This document shows, one piece after another, positions 16,204 through 25,011 of a stretch of 33,007 nucleotides of DNA; the stretch's first letter is position 1, and each line of letters begins with the position of its first letter. The translations under genes and the position numbers were made by a program. Source of the stretch: JANXQG01 sp037147235 (GTDB lineage: Bacteria; Planctomycetota; Planctomycetia; Pirellulales; Thermoguttaceae); contig JBAWVO010000036.1 in assembly GCA_037147235.1 (NCBI GenBank), forward strand, positions 1-33,007, in the 5' to 3' direction. The notes under the pieces were generated by a model. The model was given only the letters and a program-made list of their open reading frames with translations, did no database searches and was not told the DNA's origin.

Positions 16204-16299
16204 GGCTCGAATCTCCTGTAATCGGGAACGAAAGTTCTTATCGGCCTCCTAATCGGATAACTTGAGCTAATCGCTAGAACCGGAATAATCGAAAGAGAT

Positions 16300-16716
16300 C
16301 TACACCGGCATAATGTTCCGCTGCTCCTCGATCTTCTCCAGAACAACCAGCTTACCACGATTGCAGCCGGGACAACGCTCTGCGGCCTGCTCCCACGCTC
16401 CAGGACTGGAAAGATTCGAGTTCCAGAAGGGCCAAGTCCAGCACTGACGCGGCCGTGCCTCATAGACCTGGCAGGTTAGGCTCTCGCGGTGGAAGAAAAT
16501 GCAGTCGCCGTTGGGAAACTCAGCCAAGCTCTTGCGGATTCCAACTTGCCGCACGTACCGTTTTTTGAACTCCTCGACATCCAGTTTCAGCACCGCAGCC
16601 AATGCCGCGATTTCCTCTTTGTTGATCCAGACATAGCCCGGTGCCCCCGTGCAGCAACTACCGCATTGCGTGCATTGGAATTGAAGACCGGCGTGATACC
16701 AAGGTGTTGTCAACAT
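16300..16716 (-). CDS. YkgJ-family cysteine cluster protein
   Basis: A 138-residue protein with CTQCGSCC (C15, C18, C21, C22), then YVWINKEEIAALA, CIFFHRESLTCQVYEARPRQCWTWPFW, and CPGC near the end. This is the zinc/iron-chelating (UPF0153/YkgJ) pattern. The clustered cysteines should bind a metal or Fe-S centre; the physiological role is not established. Its start at 16716 is five bases from the stop of the large FAD/Fe-S oxidase, so the two are probably cotranscribed, and a role in metal or cofactor supply to it is possible (inference). Confidence 0.85.
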   Translation of the reverse strand: MLTTPWYHAGLQFQCTQCGSCCTGAPGYVWINKEEIAALAAVLKLDVEEFKKRYVRQVGIRKSLAEFPNGDCIFFHRESLTCQVYEARPRQCWTWPFWNSNLSSPGAWEQAAERCPGCNRGKLVVLEKIEEQRNIMPV

Positions 16717-16721
16717 AGCAA

Positions 16722-19706
16722 TTAATTAACAATCAACTCCTCCCCCGGTGTGGTCAGCAGCGATGCCACGTCGGGCATCAGGCCGTAAGCCAAGGCAAGA
16801 AGTTTAATGGGGTGAATGGTTCGTTTCGTAGTACCTTGCTCCATCTGAATTCGGCAGGAACTGCATTCCGTCGAGCCGGCTTGAATGGCAGGATTCCTCA
16901 GCTTGGAAATCAGTCCCCAACCAGCCCGCAGGCTGCTGCGGTAGTTGCGGTGCAACATGCCAAACGTGCCCGCCATGCCGGAACATCCCTGCTCGATGTG
17001 GTGCAAACGCAAACCGGGGATCAGTCCCAGCAGGTTTTCTCCCGGAGTGCCGACATTCAACGCCCGCAGGTGGCACGGAGTGTGGTAACCCACACTGGCA
17101 TGAACCGGCTTGAAGTCGAGCTGTAACTTGCCCGTAAGGTGCATTTTCCAAAGGTAGCTACATGCTTCGCTGGTGTTGGCCGCCACCAGGCGTGAGTCCT
17201 CGTCGTCGATCAGATGAAGATATTCGTACGTCAGGCAGAGCGCAGCAGCGGGTTCCGTGGCGAGAATGTAGTAGCCTTGCCGCACGGACTCGGCCAACAG
17301 GGCGATATTGTGCTTGGCAATTTTTCGTGCATGGTCAAGCGCGCCGCTGGCGACCGAGGCCATGCCCGAAGACCACTGATCCGCCGGAACGTAAACGCCG
17401 ATGCCGTTGTGTTTTAGTACGCTTACGAGTGCTTCCCCCAATTGCGGGTCGTGGAAGTTGGCGAACGTATCGACAAAATAGAGGATTCGGTGCGTACTGC
17501 GGCGATTCTGTCGTGTCAGCCTGCGGCGTGCAGCCCGGCGGAGAAAGGGGCGCGAGGTGACGCGAGGCAACTTGCGTCCTTGGGCAATTCCCAGTGTCTT
17601 TTCGATGAGCCAGCGCATCGGCCGGTTGCCGAGTGCCCAATTCGTCAGCGGAGCGACCAAGTGACCGATCGATGCCAGGAGATCCAAATGCGTCATGATC
17701 CAGTCGGCAAAGCGCAGGCCGTTGGTGCGCAGGTAGGCGGTTTTGGCTTCCATCATCAGCTTGGGAATATCGACGCCGGCGGGACATTCCAAACGGCAAC
17801 TGTGGCAGTGAACACACAGGTCGGCTACCTCCTTGAAGGCATCGGTCGCCAAGCGGCTCAAATCGATGCTGCGATTGAGAATACCACGGATCAAGTTTGC
17901 CTTGGCTCGCGGCGAGGCCTCTTCGGTGGGCAGAAAACGGAAGATGGGGCACATCCGCACCTGGGGCGATTGCGAACGGCACTCGCCACAGCGGTTGCAC
18001 GAAGCCGTGGCGTCCGCCACGCGCTGCGGGTCCCAGTTGACCTGCAATTCCACCAAGTCGCGAAGGACCGGCTTTTCTGGTTCCGGAACCGGCAGGTCAC
18101 CTTCAATCTGCGGCTGCCGAAGTGGCGGACGCAAATTGCGCGTCATCAGGTCGGGATCATCGCTGATGATCTTCCCTGGATTAAGTACATTTTCGGGATC
18201 GAATATCTGCTTGACCTGCCGCAAAACTTCATAGAGTGGCCCTGCCTGTCGCTGCAAAAACTGAGTGCGGCTAAGTCCATAAGCGTGTTCGCCGCCAATC
18301 GTGCCGCCGACACGAAACACTTCTTCGTAAAGTTCTTCCGCCATCAGCCGCATCCGCTGCACGTCGTTGGGATCGTCCAAATCGAGAAACGGTTGGATAT
18401 GCAACTGCCCATGGCCGGCGTGACAAAGCAGGGATGCCGTCACTTGCCGGTGTTTGAGTACGTTCTGTGTTCGCACCAAGAAGTCGGGAAGAACCTCCGG
18501 AGGGACGGAAACGTCCTCGACCACGGGCACCGGGCGGCTGGAGCCTTTGAGTCGATACAGAAGAGGCATGGCCCGATTCGGCAAGTTCAAGAACAATTCG
18601 GTCTCTGCCTGGTCGAACGCCTGGCGGCTGCCAAAGGCCAGTCGGGCCTGCTGCTGCACGTCATCGATCAAACCTCGCATCTGGTCTCGCATTTCCTGCG
18701 GTTCATCGCCTTCAAACTCGACCAGCATGGCCGCTTCGGCTTCGGCGGGAATCAGCAGATCGAAGCGAACTTCACTCTCCCGCACCAAGCTCAAATGGCG
18801 ACGATCCATCAAATCACAAGCGGCCGGACGCCACGGCAAGATCAGAGGCACCGATCGTGCCGCCTTGTCCAGGCTTTCATACAGCAGCAAGACCACGCCG
18901 CGATGCTGCGGCAGGGTCTGGGTGGCCAGCGTGGCCTCGGTGATCAGGCCCAAGGTGCCCTCGGAGCCAACCATCACGCCGGCCAGATCGAGGGTGTTCT
19001 CACCGACAACATCGGCCAAGTTGTACCCACAGCGATTCAGCGGGCTTTTCGGCTGCTGGCTGCGAATAACGTCGGTCGAGGCGGCCAGGATTGCGGAAAG
19101 GCGGTTGATGAGTTCCCGCTTGTGAGGATTACTGTCGATGCTGGCCCCGGAAACGACCGGCTCGCGGCCGAATTCCATCACCTGCCCATCGGCCAGCACC
19201 ACCTGCAAGCTCTCGACATGCCGCCGCACGGAGCCATATTTCAACCATCGCGATCCCGAGGCATCAATGGCGATCATGCTGCCCATCGTGGTAACTGCCG
19301 TATTGGCCGGATCAGGCCCGAAGATACGACCTCGCGGTCGCAGATGGGCGTTGAGCCGCTCGTGGACGATTCCCGCTTGCACGCGAACCGATTCCTGCTC
19401 GATGCGTATGACCCGCCGCAGATACTTCGAGAAGTCGACCACCAACCCCGGCCCAAGCGATTCGCCGGCCATGCCGCTGCCGGCACCTCGGGCGTGCAAC
19501 GAAATGCGTTTTTCGGCCGCATACTGCACGCAAGCGGCAACATCGGCAGTCGATCGCGGACGCACGACACCCAGCGGCCGGATTTCATAGATACTTCCGT
19601 CGCTGGCAAAGAGCTGGCAGAAAAGGTCATCGCACCGCACGTCGCCTGAAATCAACCCGCGAAGGTCTTCCTGAATTCTCTCGCGCTGGTGATCGAGTTC
19701 GTGCAT
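16722..19706 (-). CDS. FAD-linked oxidase with Fe-S and CCG domains
   Basis: A 994-residue, three-part protein. An N-terminal FAD-binding domain (about residues 40-190) has RPRSTADVAAC and ARGAGSGMAGESLG. The FAD-oxidase C-terminal domain follows (about 260-510). Two 4Fe-4S motifs follow, CNRCGEC (about 568) and CVHCHSCRLECPAG (about 630). The C-terminus has CCG-type segments, YHTPCHLRAL (about 872), CSGMAGTFG (about 910) and ECSSCR (about 951). It joins what GlcD and GlcF do separately, as in D-lactate or 2-hydroxyglutarate dehydrogenases. It should oxidise a D-2-hydroxy acid and pass electrons to a quinone or other carrier. The exact substrate cannot be read. The minus-strand start at 19706 has no obvious strong ribosome site. 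Confidence 0.93.
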   Translation of the reverse strand: MHELDHQRERIQEDLRGLISGDVRCDDLFCQLFASDGSIYEIRPLGVVRPRSTADVAACVQYAAEKRISLHARGAGSGMAGESLGPGLVVDFSKYLRRVIRIEQESVRVQAGIVHERLNAHLRPRGRIFGPDPANTAVTTMGSMIAIDASGSRWLKYGSVRRHVESLQVVLADGQVMEFGREPVVSGASIDSNPHKRELINRLSAILAASTDVIRSQQPKSPLNRCGYNLADVVGENTLDLAGVMVGSEGTLGLITEATLATQTLPQHRGVVLLLYESLDKAARSVPLILPWRPAACDLMDRRHLSLVRESEVRFDLLIPAEAEAAMLVEFEGDEPQEMRDQMRGLIDDVQQQARLAFGSRQAFDQAETELFLNLPNRAMPLLYRLKGSSRPVPVVEDVSVPPEVLPDFLVRTQNVLKHRQVTASLLCHAGHGQLHIQPFLDLDDPNDVQRMRLMAEELYEEVFRVGGTIGGEHAYGLSRTQFLQRQAGPLYEVLRQVKQIFDPENVLNPGKIISDDPDLMTRNLRPPLRQPQIEGDLPVPEPEKPVLRDLVELQVNWDPQRVADATASCNRCGECRSQSPQVRMCPIFRFLPTEEASPRAKANLIRGILNRSIDLSRLATDAFKEVADLCVHCHSCRLECPAGVDIPKLMMEAKTAYLRTNGLRFADWIMTHLDLLASIGHLVAPLTNWALGNRPMRWLIEKTLGIAQGRKLPRVTSRPFLRRAARRRLTRQNRRSTHRILYFVDTFANFHDPQLGEALVSVLKHNGIGVYVPADQWSSGMASVASGALDHARKIAKHNIALLAESVRQGYYILATEPAAALCLTYEYLHLIDDEDSRLVAANTSEACSYLWKMHLTGKLQLDFKPVHASVGYHTPCHLRALNVGTPGENLLGLIPGLRLHHIEQGCSGMAGTFGMLHRNYRSSLRAGWGLISKLRNPAIQAGSTECSSCRIQMEQGTTKRTIHPIKLLALAYGLMPDVASLLTTPGEELIVN

Positions 19707-19996
19707 GGATGACGGGAAAAGGAAAACGCCCTCCCTCTTTCGGGAGATGGGCAGGGGGCGAGGGTTTTTTAATTAAATTGCAGGAAATTTGATTTCGTCC
19801 CACAGGACTCAGTGTACCATAAGGAAGTGGTGAATCCAAGGAGCGAGCGTAACCTTGCTTGCGGTTCTCGATAGGGACCAGCCTTTACATTTGTGACCTA
19901 TACTTACAAGAGGCTTCAACCTTGCTAGGAATACATTAATTCCAACTCTTGTTCAGAAGTCAAGCCAATAAAAACATTTGTCCATGGAGGTCGTTT

Positions 19997-20428
19997 ATGT
20001 TTTTCTCAAAGGCCCGCAACAAACAGTTGGAAGTACAAAGGTTCCTGGCCCGGCTGGCGGACCAAGGGGCCATGGATAGGGTCAGGAAACTTGAGGAGCA
20101 TCGTGATGAGCACCGGTCTGCTCTGAGCGCCGGTGTGTGGGTCATTCCAATCGATGGAACGGCCGCCTTGATTGCCGATGCGCTCGTCGCCCTAGCCGTG
20201 GATGTAAGTTCAAAGGGTCTTGCGGTCATTACCAATCGCTCCATCTCGACATTAGAAGTTCTGATTTGGTTTTCAGGCATATCCGAGGCAAAGTTCCTGC
20301 GGGCCACGGTCCTAAACTGCGAGGAACAGGGGTTGGGATGGATTCGGATTGGCATGGCAGTCACCGAAATAGTGGAGAAGGAGCAGTATCCCCACTTGCG
20401 AGAGATGAACCGATTGGTAAATTCCTGA
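19997..20428 (+). CDS. Small PilZ-like protein
   Basis: A 143-residue soluble protein starting MFFSKARNKQ, with GGAGG (19986-19990) six bases before the ATG; an upstream in-frame ATG at 19949 lacks a site. It has a charged N-terminal helix (LEEHRDEHRSA), then a beta-rich region (VWVIPIDGTAALI, SSKGLAVITNR, FLRATVLNCEEQGLGWIRIG). The arrangement resembles PilZ-type c-di-GMP receptors, but the RxxxR and DxSxxG motifs are not clear, so c-di-GMP binding is doubtful. It stands alone between two minus-strand operons. Confidence 0.55.
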   Translation: MFFSKARNKQLEVQRFLARLADQGAMDRVRKLEEHRDEHRSALSAGVWVIPIDGTAALIADALVALAVDVSSKGLAVITNRSISTLEVLIWFSGISEAKFLRATVLNCEEQGLGWIRIGMAVTEIVEKEQYPHLREMNRLVNS

Positions 20429-20458
20429 CGCTTCAGTGTCAACTTGGCGAATAGGGCG

Positions 20459-20899
20459 TCATGGTCCCGGCACGGATACGGCCTGGACCTCGCGGTCCAA
20501 GGTGATCGTTGCGGTGATCGGATGGCCAGGCATCACGTAGTTCATCATCCAACTGTTGCCGGCCGGATCGACCGAGATCGTGACCGTCGCCCTCGTGCTG
20601 GAATAGGTCAGCGCGCCACCGTTGCCATCGGTGATGATAGGCGTGCCTGGATTGACTAGGGAACCGGCCGAGAGAACCTTGGTGATCTGGGCTTGCACGG
20701 TTGCCGTGGTGGCGTCCAAGGTTGCTGCGGTGCGAGCCCCTTCAAAGGCTGCCTGTCGTACCACGTGCTGGATCTGCAATACACGCGAAAACTCAATCAT
20801 CGCGAACATGAACAGGAACAGAAGGGACACGCACATGGCGAATTCGACGAGTGCCACGCCCCGCCGCTTTTGCCTGGCAGATCGCCGCAACGAACCCAT
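20459..20899 (-). CDS. TadE-like pilus assembly protein
   Basis: A 146-residue protein. Basic residues (RRSARQKRRG) precede a TadE-type hydrophobic helix VALVEFAMCVSLLFLFMFAMIEF (about 18-40), followed by VRQAAFEGARTAA, the family signature. The rest is a beta-rich extracytoplasmic part. The ATG at 20899 is preceded by AGGAGGG; the longer frame to 21121 overlaps the tadG gene. TadE/TadF are minor pseudopilins, often processed at the RRGVALVEF junction, that help build or stabilise Flp pili or related secreted structures. It is the last gene of the four-gene set. Confidence 0.88.
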   Translation of the reverse strand: MGSLRRSARQKRRGVALVEFAMCVSLLFLFMFAMIEFSRVLQIQHVVRQAAFEGARTAATLDATTATVQAQITKVLSAGSLVNPGTPIITDGNGGALTYSSTRATVTISVDPAGNSWMMNYVMPGHPITATITLDREVQAVSVPGP

Positions 20900-20907
20900 G
20901 CCGAAAG

Positions 20908-20925
20908 CCCTCCTTTTTTCAGGAG
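20908..20925 (-). promoter_or_regulatory. Possible hairpin covering the TadE ribosome site
   Basis: On the minus-strand mRNA, CTCCT (20925-20921) can pair with AGGAG (20914-20910), which is the core of the ribosome site before ATG 20899. The short loop is GAAAAAA. Such pairing could hold down translation, but the stem is only five base pairs. Confidence 0.3.
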
Positions 20926-21011
20926 TTTTTTCGGGAGTTGTTCCAGAACTTGTTTTAAATACCTGTTGCAACATGGTAGTTCTGCCAAAAATACGCTTTT
21001 GAGGCAAGTTA

Positions 21012-22202
21012 TCAATCGGTAAGCACTGCCGGCAGACTATCGGCGATGGTCTGAAATGCCTGCTGCAAGGTAGCGGCTGTTGGAGCGTTGAAAAACATGC
21101 CGTTGCCCGCCGTGGCGGCACTTTGCATCGAAGTCTGCACGGTCCCCGAGGCAGCCTGCCCGCCGAACGTGATGACGTGCGTCATAATTTGCGAGTTTTG
21201 GCGAAGGTTCTGAACAACGGCCGGAATGTTCGTGTTGCCGGAGGTCGGCACGCCGTCAGTGAGGAGAATGATCGTTCGGTCAGCTACGATTCGCGACCTA
21301 GCCCCGGTCAACTCGGTCTGGCCCGTGGTCAGACCGGCCTCGATGTTGGTGTCGCCCAGCAGAACTTTCTGGTTCCATGCGGTCATCACGGGGGTGATCG
21401 GATCCAAAATCGAAGTGAGCGACGTAAGCGGCACGTCCAGCGAAGACTTCACCGAGGTGTAGCTGCCGAAGGTATAGTCCTCGGAATAGGTTACCAAAGC
21501 CACGTGAACGTCCAGATTACGGGCCTGCAACGTGGATACGAAGGAAGTAACGGCATCGCTAAGGGCCTTCCAGCGGCTCGCGGTGGTGCTGGGTGGCGTA
21601 AAATAGCATTGCAGCATCGAGGCTTGGCTGCTACGGTCGGACGGATAAACGAACTCGCTGCTGCTGAGGTCGAAGGCCATTGAGGCCGAGCGATCGAGCA
21701 CCAGTACAATGTCGTGACTGATCCGTGTGGCCACGGAAGTCTGCGACGTGGTGAAATTGCTCAAAGGAAGAAACGCCGCTAACAGCAACGGCGGATTGAC
21801 CGTCCCCGTCACCTGGACGCCATTGCTGGGCGTTCCACCCGAGGTAAACACATAAATGCCGCTACCGTTCTTGGTCGAATTACCAAACACGATGTTGGCA
21901 TCCGAGAAGGTCACCGACTGGTTGGCCACGAGATTATTGGCCGACACGGTACGGGCGAAGGTGCGGGAATCCGACTGCGCTTGCGAAGCCCCGGACGGCC
22001 ATGTCCCGTAGCGCACCAAGGCCGCCTTGGCCGCCGAGTCGCAGGAGACGCGAAGCTGGCCGCGTGTCAGTTCCATGTAGGCTAAGTTGATGCTAAACCC
22101 GGCCATGACGATGAGCATGGGAAGCGAAACGGCAACCATGGGCGCGATCGCGCCGCGGCGAAAACGATGCCCATGAGGAACCTGGTTATGTGGGACGGCC
22201 AT
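21012..22202 (-). CDS. TadG-like protein with von Willebrand A domain
   Basis: A 396-residue protein. Residues 15-50 form a TadG-type N-terminus (RRGAIAPMVAVSLPMLIVMAG with a membrane helix, then TRGQLRVSCDSAAKAA). A vWA domain starts about residue 165 (DIVLVLDRSASMAF) with the metal-ion site DxSxS, and includes ILLTDGVPTSGNTNIP and MTHVITFGG. It should lie outside the membrane and bind a divalent cation and a protein ligand. TadG-like proteins act in the Tad (tight adherence) machinery. The ATG at 22202 has GAGGA eight bases upstream, within the end of the preceding gene. Clear TadA, TadB or TadC genes are not in the window. Confidence 0.9.
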   Translation of the reverse strand: MAVPHNQVPHGHRFRRGAIAPMVAVSLPMLIVMAGFSINLAYMELTRGQLRVSCDSAAKAALVRYGTWPSGASQAQSDSRTFARTVSANNLVANQSVTFSDANIVFGNSTKNGSGIYVFTSGGTPSNGVQVTGTVNPPLLLAAFLPLSNFTTSQTSVATRISHDIVLVLDRSASMAFDLSSSEFVYPSDRSSQASMLQCYFTPPSTTASRWKALSDAVTSFVSTLQARNLDVHVALVTYSEDYTFGSYTSVKSSLDVPLTSLTSILDPITPVMTAWNQKVLLGDTNIEAGLTTGQTELTGARSRIVADRTIILLTDGVPTSGNTNIPAVVQNLRQNSQIMTHVITFGGQAASGTVQTSMQSAATAGNGMFFNAPTAATLQQAFQTIADSLPAVLTD

Positions 22203-22216
22203 GGGACTTTTCCTCG

Positions 22217-22690
22217 CTATTCCATGACGAGCGTGGCCTTCGCGGTCACGCTCATCGATCCGCTCATGACGAGCGCGGTGATGTAATTTTGGCTCAAGGG
22301 AGCGACTACGGAAACGGTGACCAAATCCTGCGGAACCGCGACCGAGAGATCCTTGGATTGCGATGTGCTGTAATCGAGAACCTGCAGGCTGACCGTCCCG
22401 CCGGTCACGCCAAGCTGCGACAACAAGCTAGTGCAGCGGTTGGTGACGTCGGCCGTCGCGGCTCCCGCGTTACTTGCCGTCGTCGGACGAGTTGCCGTCC
22501 GCGCCCCCTCGTAGGCCACCGAGTTCATTCGCGTGCGGACATAGATCAGGTTGCATGTTTCCATCGCACCCATGATCAGGGTAATCAGGAAAGGGAGGCA
22601 CAAAGCGAATTCCACGGCCGCCGCGCCGCGGCGTTTCGGTCGGCCTGAGCGGCGACTAGCTGAAATTCTCGGTGGGCAATATCGTTTCAT
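22217..22690 (-). CDS. TadE-like pilus assembly protein
   Basis: A 157-residue protein with basic N-terminus (RRSGRPKRRG), then the TadE pattern AAAVEFALCLPFLITLIMGAME and MNSVAYEGARTA, then a beta-rich extracytoplasmic domain. The frame can be extended to a TTG at 22705, but the ATG at 22690 is preferred. It is transcribed ahead of the TadG gene with a 14-base gap. It and the TadE-like protein at 20459 flank TadG and probably share pseudopilin-like roles. Confidence 0.88.
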   Translation of the reverse strand: MKRYCPPRISASRRSGRPKRRGAAAVEFALCLPFLITLIMGAMETCNLIYVRTRMNSVAYEGARTATRPTTASNAGAATADVTNRCTSLLSQLGVTGGTVSLQVLDYSTSQSKDLSVAVPQDLVTVSVVAPLSQNYITALVMSGSMSVTAKATLVME

Positions 22691-22767
22691 GGTTTGGGTT
22701 CTCAACGCTCAGGATGTCTCGGCTTGGTGCTAGGAACCAAGCCGAGTGGCGGCAGCATCAGGATTTA

Positions 22768-23571
22768 TTACTTCGGTAGGTTACCGCTGTTGGCATCGCG
22801 AAAAACTTTGGCATTGGCTGGCCCTACGTCGATCACGATGACAACGTCGTTGAAATCCCCGTCGCCACCCTGGTAGGTGTCTTCAAAGCTGACGATCATG
22901 TATTGGCTGTTATCAGGGAAGAAGGCCACGGCGTGCTGCACGCCGTCGGGGTTGGCGTTCGGATCGTTGTAGTACGTGTACTGCGGAGTGCTGCCGCTGG
23001 AGTTGAGATTCGGCATGAATACCAGGGCCAACTGCTGGCCAGCCTTCACGGTTGGCAGTTGCACGAAATCGCCGCTCAGAAGAGGCACCGCTGTCGTCCG
23101 CTTGCCATTGGTCTGCTTGGTAGTGCAATTATTTGAATAGCAGGAATTCGTGGTGGGAAACACCAGGTAGTTGGTACCCGACGGTGCCTGGCCGTTCGGT
23201 AGGATCGCGTTGCCGATCGTCGCGCCCAAGGCACTGGTATACCAGCCGCCGTCCATGAAGAAGTAGATTCGCGGCGCGTAGTCGCTGAAGAAATAAAGCC
23301 GCTGAGGGTCCAACTTGCTCTGGCTGGCCGAAACGTATCGCATCCCTTCCGTAAGGCTTCGGGTGACCATTTGCAGGAAGGTCGCCCGATGGCTCTCAAA
23401 ATCCTTCGCCAGGGCGTCGCAGTTCGCCGTCTGCACTTTGTCGTAAATCGGCCATCCCATGGGACGGTAGGCCGACTGCACGGGCGAGTACGTTGCGCCA
23501 AAGGCGGTGAAGGCAAGCGAACTCACCAGTCCAAGGACCATAAAAAAACCAAGACGTTGAATCTTCATCAT
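22768..23571 (-). CDS. Secreted DUF4114 domain protein
   Basis: A 267-residue secreted protein with a signal peptide (about 1-26, ending AFTAFG) and a mature beta-rich body. Near the C-terminus it has SFEDTYQGGDGDFNDVV (about 228-244), the hallmark of DUF4114 domains, where the acidic residues probably bind calcium. It carries a CYSNNC pair. It is the first gene of the set with TadE and TadG, all minus-strand with short gaps, so it may be the secreted or surface product of that machinery (inference). Confidence 0.82.
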   Translation of the reverse strand: MMKIQRLGFFMVLGLVSSLAFTAFGATYSPVQSAYRPMGWPIYDKVQTANCDALAKDFESHRATFLQMVTRSLTEGMRYVSASQSKLDPQRLYFFSDYAPRIYFFMDGGWYTSALGATIGNAILPNGQAPSGTNYLVFPTTNSCYSNNCTTKQTNGKRTTAVPLLSGDFVQLPTVKAGQQLALVFMPNLNSSGSTPQYTYYNDPNANPDGVQHAVAFFPDNSQYMIVSFEDTYQGGDGDFNDVVIVIDVGPANAKVFRDANSGNLPK

Positions 23572-23774
23572 TTACCCTTTCTTAAAAAGACAAAAAGTGG
23601 CCAGGAAAATTGGGTCGAGCCTAACGAAAAGGCCGAGAAAAGTGAACCGTCAATTGAAGACTAGCTTACTGGACGAGATAGTCAAGTGGAGAAAATTGAA
23701 ATCAGGACACCGGCCCCATCTTCCTGTCTTTTCCGCAATTGACCGCTATTTTTGAAGACCGAAAAATTAAAGGA

Positions 23775-24143
23775 GAGGGCCAAAGGCCCGCATGATACCA
23801 GCCCAGGGCAACGCCCTCGTTGTTACACACATCGTTTGGACCCCATCCGGCTTGCCGGATGGTGAACAAGGTTGGATGGCTAAAATGGAGAACAAAGACC
23901 AACACGACCCCATCCACCTTGGTGGATGGTGAAGGAGGTTGTTTGGCTACATCGCGGACCTGGGCTAGCTGGATAACCTGATTCACCATCCAGCAAGCTG
24001 GATGGGGTCTAGGTTAGATCGCTTTCGTTGCTAGCTGACCAACCTTCTTCACCATCCAGCAAGCTGGATGGGGTCGCTCAAGGACTTGTGTGTAACAACG
24101 AGGGGTTGCCCTGGGCTGGTATGAAACCGGGCCTTTGGCCCTC
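23775..24143. repeat. 369-bp composite palindrome with four covarying hairpins
   Basis: Outer arms of 57 bases (23775-23831 and 24087-24143) are inverted copies, with one indel and a few changes. Between them lie four 20-base hairpins, two in each orientation: CCATCCGGC-TT-GCCGGATGG (23843-23862), CCATCCACC-TT-GGTGGATGG (23910-23929), CCATCCAGC-AA-GCTGGATGG (23986-24005) and the same again (24052-24071). Stem bases differ in pairs that keep pairing. Each hairpin is followed by GGTGAA-NNA-GGTT and a GCTA, in units of about 67 bases, with the second pair reading the other way. The centre of symmetry is near 23959. No gene lies inside. Confidence 0.93.
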
Positions 24144-24198
24144 CCAAAGGACATGGGGCAGAGCGTCAGTAGTCAGTAGGTTGGTTTTAAGAAAGCCC

Positions 24199-24879
24199 TC
24201 AGCGGCGGTCTCCGTAGATCAAGGTCATCAGTTCGGCGCGCGTTGATGATCCTGTGCGGAAGTGTCCCTTCATGGCCGAGGTGATGCAGAGTGCCCCGGG
24301 CTTCCGCACACCGCGAATGGTCATGCAGGTATGTTCCGCCTCAATGATCACGGCCACGCCTTTGACCTTAAGCTCTTCGACCAGCAGGTTGGCAATCTGC
24401 TCGGTCATGCGTTCCTGAACCTGGGGCCGCCGCGCGACTTCCTCGACCACCCGGGCCAGTTTGCTCAGGCCAATGATTCGCGGCCCGGGAAGGTAGGCAA
24501 CGTGAGCCTTGCCCAAAAAAGGTAACATGTGGTGTTCGCACATGCTCTGGAAGCTGATATCCCTCACCAGAACCACTTCATCATAGCGCTCCGTGAAAAA
24601 CTTCTTCAGATGCCGGCGGGGATCAAGGTGCAAGCCGGCAAATAGCTCGGCATACATCCTCGCGACCCGGGCAGGTGTTTCACGAAGCCCCTCGCGATCC
24701 GGATCTTCACCGACGGCCAGCAGGATCTCGCGGACCGCACGTTCGATCCGGGCGTGATCGATCTTGCCCGTAACGGTAGTGAGCTTGGAATGATCCTGAA
24801 CAACTTCGGTTTCTTCGTCGTCATTCTCGCCCGGCAGAGTGCCGATCATCTCGTCTTGCGGTTTATCGAAGGTCGTCAT
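24199..24879 (-). CDS. folE: GTP cyclohydrolase I
   Basis: A 226-residue enzyme that converts GTP to 7,8-dihydroneopterin triphosphate, first step of folate and related pterin synthesis. The zinc ligands are C114, H117 and C185 (SMCEHHMLPF and AEHTCMTIRGV). LRETPARVARMY and KLARVVEEVARRPQVQERM also match. The ATG at 24879 starts MTTFDKPQDE; upstream the frame runs to 25344 through repeat sequence and antisense of the LON gene. The N-terminal 35 residues are an acidic, poorly conserved extension. A 14-bp tandem repeat lies upstream. Confidence 0.96.
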   Translation of the reverse strand: MTTFDKPQDEMIGTLPGENDDEETEVVQDHSKLTTVTGKIDHARIERAVREILLAVGEDPDREGLRETPARVARMYAELFAGLHLDPRRHLKKFFTERYDEVVLVRDISFQSMCEHHMLPFLGKAHVAYLPGPRIIGLSKLARVVEEVARRPQVQERMTEQIANLLVEELKVKGVAVIIEAEHTCMTIRGVRKPGALCITSAMKGHFRTGSSTRAELMTLIYGDRR

Positions 24880-24953
24880 GAGTCGGAAGTTCCGAAGGAA
24901 ATAAAGGACTTTAGAAGAACTTATCTTAGCGCGATGCGTTCCCGCAGTCAAGG

Positions 24954-25011
24954 CATGAGGGCAAAACAGCATGGGGGCAGAACCATGGGGGCAGAACCAT
25001 GGGAGTAAACC
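24954..25011. repeat. Alternating 7-bp repeat array upstream of folE
   Basis: Units read CATGAGG, GCAAAAC, two extra bases, CATGGGG, GCAGAAC, CATGGGG, GCAGAAC, CATGGGA, GTAAACC. The period is thus 14 bases, made of two alternating 7-mers. It lies between folE and the LON gene and reaches the LON stop codon. Confidence 0.85.

Noticed and set aside
17442..19649. 735-codon plus-strand open frame
   Set aside because: It is antisense to the FAD/Fe-S oxidase, which has complete family motifs; the open frame is a composition effect of GC-rich codons.
19707..19996. Promoter for the PilZ-like gene
   Set aside because: TATACT near 19901 lacks a matching -35 at a normal distance, so no promoter is claimed.
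23839..24075. Regularly spaced hairpins suggesting a small CRISPR array
   Set aside because: The units are in opposite orientations, the spacers are related to each other, and no cas genes are nearby; it fits a palindromic repeat better.
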